From Clostridia bacterium (GTDB lineage Bacteria > Bacillota_A > Clostridia > Oscillospirales > Acutalibacteraceae): a stretch of 11,750 bases of DNA. The position numbers and the translations under genes are program-made. Numbering within the stretch: the first letter of the stretch is position 1; each line of letters opens with the position of its first letter. Below the pieces are notes generated by a model, which was given only the letters and a program-made list of their open reading frames with translations, searched no databases and was not told the DNA's origin. This document shows, piece after piece, positions 6,465-11,750 of this stretch. Where the stretch lies: NCBI GenBank assembly GCA_017441045.1, contig JAFSAK010000045.1:1-11750 (forward strand), given 5' to 3'.

Positions 6465-7835
6465 ATGAGTTTAAAAGAAACAAAAAAGCTGGATACTAAC
6501 AGATATCAGCTCGAAATCACTATTGATGGTGAAAAATTCCGCGAGGCCATTAAGGAAGCTTACCGTAAAAACGGCAAGAAGATAAATGTTCCCGGTTTCA
6601 GAAAGGGTAAAGCACCTCTTCATATGGTAGAGACCTATTATGGCGCCGAAGTATTTTTTGAGGATGCTCTTAATCTTCTTTATAGCGATGTTGTTGAAGA
6701 AGCAATCAATGAATCAGGTCTTAAGGTAATCGATGATAAGATGGATTTTGACCTTGTTTCCATTTCTAAGGAAGATGGCGTTGATTTCAAGGTAAGTGTT
6801 ACTACATACCCCGAAATCACCCTTAAAGCATATAAGGGTCTTAAGGCAGAAAAGATGGCAGTAAATGTTACAGCTGCCGAGGTTAATGCCGAAGTTAAAT
6901 CCATGGCAGAAAGAAATGCCCGTATGGTATCCGTTGAAGATAGAGCCGCTAAGAAGGGTGACGCTGTAGTTATCGATTTTGAGGGCTTTGTTGACGGTGT
7001 CGCTTTTGAAGGCGGCAAGGCAGAAGGCCATACCTTAGAACTCGGTTCGGGCCAGTTTATCCCCGGTTTTGAAGATCAGATTATCGGCAAGAATATCGAT
7101 GATGAGTTTGATATCACCGTAACCTTCCCCGAAGAGTACGGCGCAGAAGACCTTGCAGGTAAAGAAGCAGTATTTAAGATTAAACTTCACGAGATTAAGG
7201 TTCGCGAACTTCCCGAGGTTGATGATGAGTTTGCAAAGGATGTCAGCGAATTTGATACCCTTAAAGAACTCAAAGCAGATCTTAAGAAGAAGGCCCTTGA
7301 GAGAAAGAAGAGAGCCGCTGAAGAAGCAGTTGAAAATAATCTTGTTGAGCAGATCGTTGAAGGCATCGAGGGTGAAATTCCCGAAGCAATGTTTGAAAGC
7401 CGCCTCAATCAGAGTGTTGAAGAGTTTGCATATCGACTTCAGTCTCAGGGTATGGACCTTCAGACCTACCTCAAATATACCAATAGTTCTATTGATGACT
7501 TTAAGAAGACCTTCCGTCCTCAAGCAGAAATGCAGGTTAAGTATCGTCTTGCTCTTGAAAAGATTGTTGAACTTGAAGGTCTTAAAGCTGATGAAGCCGA
7601 TGTTGAAGCAGAATTCAAGAAATTGGCTGAAAGCTATGGCGTAGAGGTTGAGCAGGTTAAAGCTGCAATTCCCGCAGGTGAAATTGAGAAGGATATCTGC
7701 GTAGGCAAGGCTATTGATTTTGTTAAGGCAAATGCAGTTATAACCGAAGCTTCTGCTGAAAAGGCAGAGGAGAAGACCGCGCCTAAAAAGACCGCCGCAA
7801 AGAAAACTACAGCAAAAAAAGAAGATAAAGAATAA
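6465..7835 (+). CDS. tig: Trigger factor (ribosome-associated chaperone, PPIase)
   Basis: Trigger factor binds at the ribosomal exit tunnel beside L23 and shields nascent chains; it also has peptidyl-prolyl isomerase activity. In this 456-residue protein the ribosome-binding signature GFRKGKAP is at 44-51, the FKBP-type domain spans about 163-245 (GDAVVIDFEGFVDG through FKIKLHEI), and the helical C-terminal chaperone domain follows. The last 25 or so residues are a low-complexity Lys/Ala/Thr tail (APKKTAAKKTTAKK), beyond the normal end of the chaperone domain. The ATG at 6465 was chosen because GGAGG (6453-6457) precedes it at seven bases; a GTG nine codons upstream would put that site inside the coding region. 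It is first in a tig-clpP-clpX block. Confidence 0.97.
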   Translation: MSLKETKKLDTNRYQLEITIDGEKFREAIKEAYRKNGKKINVPGFRKGKAPLHMVETYYGAEVFFEDALNLLYSDVVEEAINESGLKVIDDKMDFDLVSISKEDGVDFKVSVTTYPEITLKAYKGLKAEKMAVNVTAAEVNAEVKSMAERNARMVSVEDRAAKKGDAVVIDFEGFVDGVAFEGGKAEGHTLELGSGQFIPGFEDQIIGKNIDDEFDITVTFPEEYGAEDLAGKEAVFKIKLHEIKVRELPEVDDEFAKDVSEFDTLKELKADLKKKALERKKRAAEEAVENNLVEQIVEGIEGEIPEAMFESRLNQSVEEFAYRLQSQGMDLQTYLKYTNSSIDDFKKTFRPQAEMQVKYRLALEKIVELEGLKADEADVEAEFKKLAESYGVEVEQVKAAIPAGEIEKDICVGKAIDFVKANAVITEASAEKAEEKTAPKKTAAKKTTAKKEDKE

Positions 7836-7896
7836 TTGTTTATAATTTTCTGATTTAGTTCATAATGTTAAATATCATAGAAAGGAAATGTGAATT

Positions 7897-8478
7897 ATGA
7901 GTTTGGTACCTTATGTAGTTGAACAAACCAGTCGCGGAGAGCGTTCTTATGATATTTTTTCCCGTCTTCTCAATGATAGAATAATTATGCTTAACGATCA
8001 GGTGGATAATGCTTCTGCCAGTGTCGTTATCGCTCAGATGCTCTATCTTGAGGGTCAAGATCCCGATAAGGATATTAGTTTTTATATCAATAGCCCCGGT
8101 GGTTCTGTTTCCGCGGGTATGGCCATTTATGATACTATGCAGTATATTAAGTGCGATGTTAGCACTATCTGCGTAGGTATGGCCGCAAGTATGGGCGCAT
8201 TCCTCTTGGCAGCAGGCGCTAAGGGTAAGCGTTACGCCCTTCCCAATAGCGAAATTATGATTCACCAGCCCTTAGGTTCTGCCGAGGGTCAGGCAACCGA
8301 TATTCTTATCCACGCTAATCATATTAAGCGTATCCGCAGCAATATCAATAATATCTTGTCTGAAGCTACAGGAAGACCTTTGGAGGAAATTGAGCGCGAT
8401 ACCGAGCGCGATAACTTTATGACCGCTAAAGAGGCCGCTGAGTACGGATTGATTGATAAGGTTATTGATAAAAGATAA
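7897..8478 (+). CDS. clpP: ATP-dependent Clp protease, proteolytic subunit
   Basis: ClpP forms the two-ring, 14-subunit serine peptidase chamber that degrades proteins fed by Clp ATPases. The 193-residue sequence carries the catalytic triad at the same numbers as Bacillus ClpP: Ser98 in GMAASMGA, His123 in MIHQP and Asp172 in TERDNFM. The N-terminus [25 protein letters not shown] has the conserved ERSYDI processing and axial-loop region. [13 protein letters not shown] (62-74) supplies the oxyanion-hole glycines. It lies 61 bases after tig with no terminator between; the ribosome binding site is GAAAGGAAA. The gap has a poor promoter candidate (TTGTTT at 7836, CATAAT at 7861, 19-base spacing). 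I found no CtsR-type heptad repeat, the usual control site of clpP in many Firmicutes. Confidence 0.98.
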   Translation: MSLVPYVVEQTSRGERSYDIFSRLLNDRIIMLNDQVDNASASVVIAQMLYLEGQDPDKDISFYINSPGGSVSAGMAIYDTMQYIKCDVSTICVGMAASMGAFLLAAGAKGKRYALPNSEIMIHQPLGSAEGQATDILIHANHIKRIRSNINNILSEATGRPLEEIERDTERDNFMTAKEAAEYGLIDKVIDKR

Positions 8479-8508
8479 GTGATTATAGATAAGCGATAGG
8501 AGATTCCT

Positions 8509-9738
8509 ATGACGAAGGAAAAAGATATGGAGATACGCTGTTCCTTCTGCGGTAAATCTCAGGATGAGGTCACCCGTCTTGTAGAAGGTCCCGGCGTATA
8601 TATCTGCGATAATTGTATAAATTTCTGCAGTTCCTTGCTTTATGATGATGAAATTGAGGCAAGAAATAGTAAGAAATCAAAGGTGGCAGAGGAAAAAATT
8701 CTTTTAAAACCCGCCGAAATTAAGGCAAAACTTGATGAATATGTAATCGGTCAGGAAGAGGCCAAGAAAACCCTTTCTGTTGCCGTTTATAATCATTATA
8801 AAAGGGTTTATAAAAAGACCGATTCTGATGTTGACCTCACCAAAAGTAATGTGCTTATGCTTGGCCCTACGGGCGTTGGCAAAACCCTTCTTGCCCAAAC
8901 GCTTGCCAAGGTTTTAGATGTGCCGATTGCTATAACTGATGCCACAACTTTAACCGAAGCAGGATATGTTGGTGAAGATGTTGAAAATATACTTCTTCGC
9001 CTTATCCAAGCCGCCGATTATGATATCGAAAAGGCGGAGCACGGTATAATTTATGTTGATGAAATCGATAAGATTGGCAGGAAGTCCGAAAACGCTTCCA
9101 TAACCCGAGATGTTAGCGGCGAAGGCGTTCAGCAAGCATTGCTTAAAATCCTTGAAGGAACGGTTTCCAATGTTCCCCCTCAAGGTGGCCGAAAGCATCC
9201 CCAACAAGAGTTTATCCAAATTGATACCACCAATATTCTGTTTATATGCGCAGGAGCCTTTGATGGTATTGAAAAGGTAATTGAAAAGCGTGTGGGCGGA
9301 AAGAGTTTGGGCTTCGGCGCCAATGTTAAATCGCCAAAAAGTATTGAAGCGCAAGCCCTCTGCGAAATCGCAACCCATCAGGATTTGGTTAAGTTTGGCC
9401 TTATCCCCGAACTTGTGGGCAGATTGCCGGTTATAACCTCCTTGAAACCCATGGATAAGGAAACTCTTATAAAGATTATGACCGAGCCAAAGAACTCTAT
9501 AGTTAAGCAGTATGAAACGCTTTTTGCCATGGATAATGTGGAATTGGTTTTCGAAAGTGATGCTCTTCAAAAAATTGCAGAGCTTACCATTGAGCGCAAA
9601 ACCGGCGCTCGCGGACTTCGTTCCATAATCGAGGGCGTTTTGCAGGATATAATGTTTGAAACTCCATCGAAAGAGGGAATAAGCAAGGTAACTATTACCG
9701 CCGAAACGGTTGAGGGCGGAAACCCCGTAATCGAGTAA
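8509..9738 (+). CDS. clpX: ATP-dependent Clp protease ATPase subunit ClpX
   Basis: ClpX is the AAA+ unfoldase that recognises substrates, unfolds them with ATP and feeds them to ClpP. In 409 residues the order is standard: an N-terminal zinc-binding domain with Cys11, Cys14, Cys33 and Cys36; Walker A GPTGVGKT (119-126); pore loop GYVG (152-155); Walker B IIYVDEID (180-187); the ClpP-docking loop LGFG (267-270); the arginine-finger region ELVGRLP (Arg305); and sensor 2 in KTGARGLRS (364-372). ATG at 8509 has AGGAG (8498-8502) at a proper distance; a second ATG at residue 7 is possible but has no comparable site. It is 30 bases after clpP and is closed by a hairpin terminator. lon, its common neighbour, does not follow within the window. 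Confidence 0.98.
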   Translation: MTKEKDMEIRCSFCGKSQDEVTRLVEGPGVYICDNCINFCSSLLYDDEIEARNSKKSKVAEEKILLKPAEIKAKLDEYVIGQEEAKKTLSVAVYNHYKRVYKKTDSDVDLTKSNVLMLGPTGVGKTLLAQTLAKVLDVPIAITDATTLTEAGYVGEDVENILLRLIQAADYDIEKAEHGIIYVDEIDKIGRKSENASITRDVSGEGVQQALLKILEGTVSNVPPQGGRKHPQQEFIQIDTTNILFICAGAFDGIEKVIEKRVGGKSLGFGANVKSPKSIEAQALCEIATHQDLVKFGLIPELVGRLPVITSLKPMDKETLIKIMTEPKNSIVKQYETLFAMDNVELVFESDALQKIAELTIERKTGARGLRSIIEGVLQDIMFETPSKEGISKVTITAETVEGGNPVIE

Positions 9739-9757
9739 ATCGAATATGTTGAAATTA

Positions 9758-9798
9758 AAGGATATTCTATCATTTGGTAGAATATCCTTCTATTTTTT
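9758..9798 (+). terminator. Rho-independent terminator after clpX
   Basis: Bases 9758-9769 pair perfectly with 9778-9789 (12 pairs) around an eight-base loop, followed by CTATTTTTT with a six-T run at 9793-9798. It ends the tig-clpP-clpX transcription unit 20 bases after the clpX stop, so the secreted protein downstream must have its own promoter. Confidence 0.85.
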
Positions 9799-9815
9799 GC
9801 CAAAATCGCTTAAAA

Positions 9816-9847
9816 AAGTCAAAATAGTCCATATTTAAGTCAAAATA
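9816..9847. repeat. Two 11-bp direct repeats, 21 bp apart
   Basis: AAGTCAAAATA occurs at 9816-9826 and exactly again at 9837-9847. The centre distance of 21 bp is two helical turns, the spacing expected for a pair of regulator sites on one DNA face. They lie after the clpX terminator and upstream of the secreted hydrolase gene. The second copy runs into TATACT (9846-9851), a possible -10 box without a clear -35. The stretch is AT-rich, so chance cannot be excluded. Confidence 0.45.
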
Positions 9848-9895
9848 TACTATTAACTTTTTGTGAACAACGTGTTATTATTATGTGTGTAAACT

Positions 9896-9919
9896 GTACA
9901 ATGTGGGGGTATTGTACCC
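9896..9919 (+). promoter_or_regulatory. Inverted repeat in the leader of the secreted hydrolase gene
   Basis: GTACAAT (9896-9902) and ATTGTAC (9911-9917) are a perfect 7-bp inverted repeat around GTGGGGGT. The right part can instead form GGGTA-TTG-TACCC (9907-9919), so two exclusive hairpins share bases. TACAAT at 9897-9902 also resembles a -10 box but has no convincing -35 at 16-18 bases. The element lies about 50 bases before the start codon and may be an operator, a -10 box with overlapping operator, or a leader hairpin. The rest of the 229-base gap (9739-9967) shows no coding signal. Confidence 0.4.
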
Positions 9920-9967
9920 ATTTGTATTGCCTAAATTTCACAAAATAATACCATAGGAGGTCTTATT

Positions 9968-11750
9968 ATGAGAAAAATATTCTCTAAAAGGTTGATAGCA
10001 TCCCTTTTGGCTGTAGTGCTCTGCGTATGCGTTGCAGGTGTATCTATGGCTGTAGATGGCCGTGCTGCAACTACTCGTTTAATCACTGTTGATACAAACA
10101 ATGTTGTAAATGAGTGCTATGCAGGCGTTGGCAATAACCATTGGTCATCCCTTTATATCAATGGTATGAATGATGCTTATCAGACAGTGAACGAAAAGCG
10201 TAATAATCTTCAGAAGATGAGATATGTTCGTATGCTTTTCTTACCGTATTTCCTTATTGATGAATCCTTGCCCTTAGAGCAGCAGGAAGCAAATTGGAAA
10301 AACGGAATTTATAATTTTGATAATCCTTATTTCATTAACTTTATGTCTAAGGTTAAGATGTATAAAGAATCGGGCACTACTGTCCTCTTTAACTTCGGCG
10401 GTGCTACCACCGAGCAGATGGGTCAGTGGTATCTTTTCGAGGATGGTGCTTCTACTGATGTCGGCAAAGGTCCTCCAAAGGATTTAGAGGCAACCGCTAA
10501 AGCTATCCGAGCTACTTTTGAATGGGCTTGGGACCATGGCTATGATAATATGGAGCTCCTTTCCTTCTATAATGAGGTAAACGGCGGTTCCTTCCGTATG
10601 TTCTTCGATATCCGTGAGTATTGGTGCAAAATGCTTATTGCCGTAGATAAGGAACTTAAATCGGCTACATATACAGGCAATACCGAAAGTGTTCATTATA
10701 ATAAAAATATCCGCGGTGAAATCAAAATGTTCGGTACCGAGCTTACGGGATTTGTAACGGATGGTGTAGGCGCCGGCATTAATGAGTGGTGCGATTATGT
10801 AATCGAGAATGCCGTTGATGAGAATGGTGACCCTGTTTACGATTATCTTAATGTTCACCACTATCCTCACGCCAATTCTTATGAGGAAACATATAAGGCA
10901 TTTTCCGACACCGTAACGGCTTATCCAGGTCTTTGGGCTAACGAAACCTTGGGTAGATATCCTGCAAAATCAACCAGCAACAATATAAGTGAACCTTATG
11001 TAATAAATTACAAGTATAATGTTCTTGCTATGGTATTAGCGCAGGCGAATTTAGGTTATGGCGGCGCTGCTTTATGGGCAGTCGGTAGCGATATGACTCC
11101 TCCTCCCATGGCAATAACCTTCTTCGGTGAATGGGGTTATCCTTCAAAAAATATGCATAATGTAACCCATAGTTTTGCCCTTAACGGAATTATGATGCGT
11201 TATATTCCCTATGATAGTAAGGTTTATAGGAGCGACATTAATTCTGATGATATGGTTGGCGCCGTGTTTGGCGTAGAAGATGATAATGGTAGTATAGAGG
11301 ATATGTCGATTCTTCTTGATGTTGAAAAGAATAGCCAATCTCGTGAACTTACCGTGGCTCTTGGCTCAAAAATGGCAAACCGCAAATTTGAGCGCCATAT
11401 CTACTATTTCCCTGCAGGCGATGCTGAAGGTTGGGAATGGCCGGGCGCTATCAAAGATAGTAAAGGCAATGTGTCCTATAGTTTATATGAAGGCGGCACT
11501 GACCTTCTTCCCGTAACCGATAAAGAAATAACTGCTGACCAGAATGGTAATATTGTGGATATTCTTCCCACCGATAAGCATATGGCAGTTGTTTATACAA
11601 CACTTCCGGAACAGGTTCAGATAGTAACCGATAAGGATTATATCGAACTTAAACCCGGCGATACCGCCAACTTTGATGTTACCGCTATTTACGGTACAGA
11701 TAACGATTCTAACCTTGATCATGTTACTTGGGACGGTTACGGTACATCCC
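9968..11750 (+). CDS. Secreted glycoside hydrolase-like protein with Ig-like domain (partial)
   Basis: The gene is open to the window end (594 residues seen). A signal peptide is clear: MRKIFSKRL, a hydrophobic stretch at 10-26, and a likely cut after SMA (28). No lipobox precedes either cysteine in it. Residues about 50-375 fit a TIM barrel of clan GH-A type: RYVRMLFLPYF (strand 2), TTVLFNFGG (3), LLSFYNEVNGG (4) with Asn202-Glu203 as putative acid/base, FGTELTG (5), YLNVHHYPH (6, 297-301), GLWANETLG (7) with Glu326 as putative nucleophile, and GGAALWAVGS (8). A beta-sandwich follows, and from about 550 a bacterial Ig-like domain (YIELKPGDTANFDV). I cannot assign a GH family; GH39/GH5/GH30-like folds are the nearest idea. 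AGGAGG (9955-9960) fixes the start. It is probably an extracellular enzyme acting on polysaccharide or glycan; substrate unknown. Confidence 0.75.
   Translation, partial: MRKIFSKRLIASLLAVVLCVCVAGVSMAVDGRAATTRLITVDTNNVVNECYAGVGNNHWSSLYINGMNDAYQTVNEKRNNLQKMRYVRMLFLPYFLIDESLPLEQQEANWKNGIYNFDNPYFINFMSKVKMYKESGTTVLFNFGGATTEQMGQWYLFEDGASTDVGKGPPKDLEATAKAIRATFEWAWDHGYDNMELLSFYNEVNGGSFRMFFDIREYWCKMLIAVDKELKSATYTGNTESVHYNKNIRGEIKMFGTELTGFVTDGVGAGINEWCDYVIENAVDENGDPVYDYLNVHHYPHANSYEETYKAFSDTVTAYPGLWANETLGRYPAKSTSNNISEPYVINYKYNVLAMVLAQANLGYGGAALWAVGSDMTPPPMAITFFGEWGYPSKNMHNVTHSFALNGIMMRYIPYDSKVYRSDINSDDMVGAVFGVEDDNGSIEDMSILLDVEKNSQSRELTVALGSKMANRKFERHIYYFPAGDAEGWEWPGAIKDSKGNVSYSLYEGGTDLLPVTDKEITADQNGNIVDILPTDKHMAVVYTTLPEQVQIVTDKDYIELKPGDTANFDVTAIYGTDNDSNLDHVTWDGYGTS

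Noticed and set aside
7035..7523. 162-residue minus-strand and 163-residue plus-strand frames inside tig
   Set aside because: Both are alternative frames of the trigger factor gene, with compositions produced by its codon bias.
7836..7896. Separate promoter for clpP
   Set aside because: TTGTTT and CATAAT are 19 bases apart and weak, and there is no terminator after tig, so co-transcription is simpler.
8950..9570. 206-residue minus-strand frame within clpX
   Set aside because: It lies entirely opposite the ClpX AAA+ core and has no recognisable motif.
9968..10060. Lipoprotein signal at Cys19 or Cys21 of the secreted protein
   Set aside because: The residues before the cysteines (Leu and Val) do not fit a lipobox, whereas SMA at 26-28 is a normal signal peptidase I site.

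Overview
The window reads as a chromosomal segment of a low-to-mid GC, Gram-positive anaerobe of the class Clostridia, probably a gut-associated Oscillospiraceae/Ruminococcaceae-like bacterium. This is inferred from the gene order rplS-lepB-rbgA-rnhB-yraN and tig-clpP-clpX, strong AGGAGG-type ribosome binding sites, a DUF1540 mini-protein and a secreted carbohydrate-active enzyme. No database search was possible, so the taxonomic statement is an inference.

Region 1 (1-3812) holds ribosomal protein L19, closed by a strong hairpin terminator. A tightly packed run of signal peptidase I, the circularly permuted ribosome-assembly GTPase RbgA, ribonuclease HII, a YraN/UPF0102 nuclease-fold protein and an M19 dipeptidase follows. 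Several of these genes overlap by 1 to 11 bases, so they are very likely co-transcribed and translationally coupled. Region 2 (3809-5423) is threonine synthase. Its near-consensus sigma-A promoter begins inside the stop codon of the dipeptidase gene, and a perfect 14-bp hairpin ends it. Region 3 (5421-6375) holds a 55-residue, eight-cysteine DUF1540 protein on the minus strand, the only clear minus-strand gene, and a divergent calcineurin-like metallophosphoesterase. Region 4 (6391-9798) is the protein quality-control block: trigger factor with an unusual Lys/Ala-rich tail, then ClpP and ClpX, with an extended -10 promoter in front and a terminator behind. Region 5 (9799-11750) starts with a 169-base regulatory-looking stretch containing direct and inverted repeats. 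It then carries a large secreted protein, cut by the window end, which looks like a clan GH-A type glycoside hydrolase followed by a beta-sandwich and a bacterial Ig-like domain.

Most of the window is ordinary housekeeping. The items most worth a second look are the unassigned secreted hydrolase and its leader, the lepB start (an excellent Shine-Dalgarno points to an ACG codon), the DUF1540 gene with a translation-initiation region identical over 21 bases to that of clpP, and the inverted repeat lying over the tig promoter. I see no CRISPR array, tRNA, rRNA, insertion sequence or phage gene.
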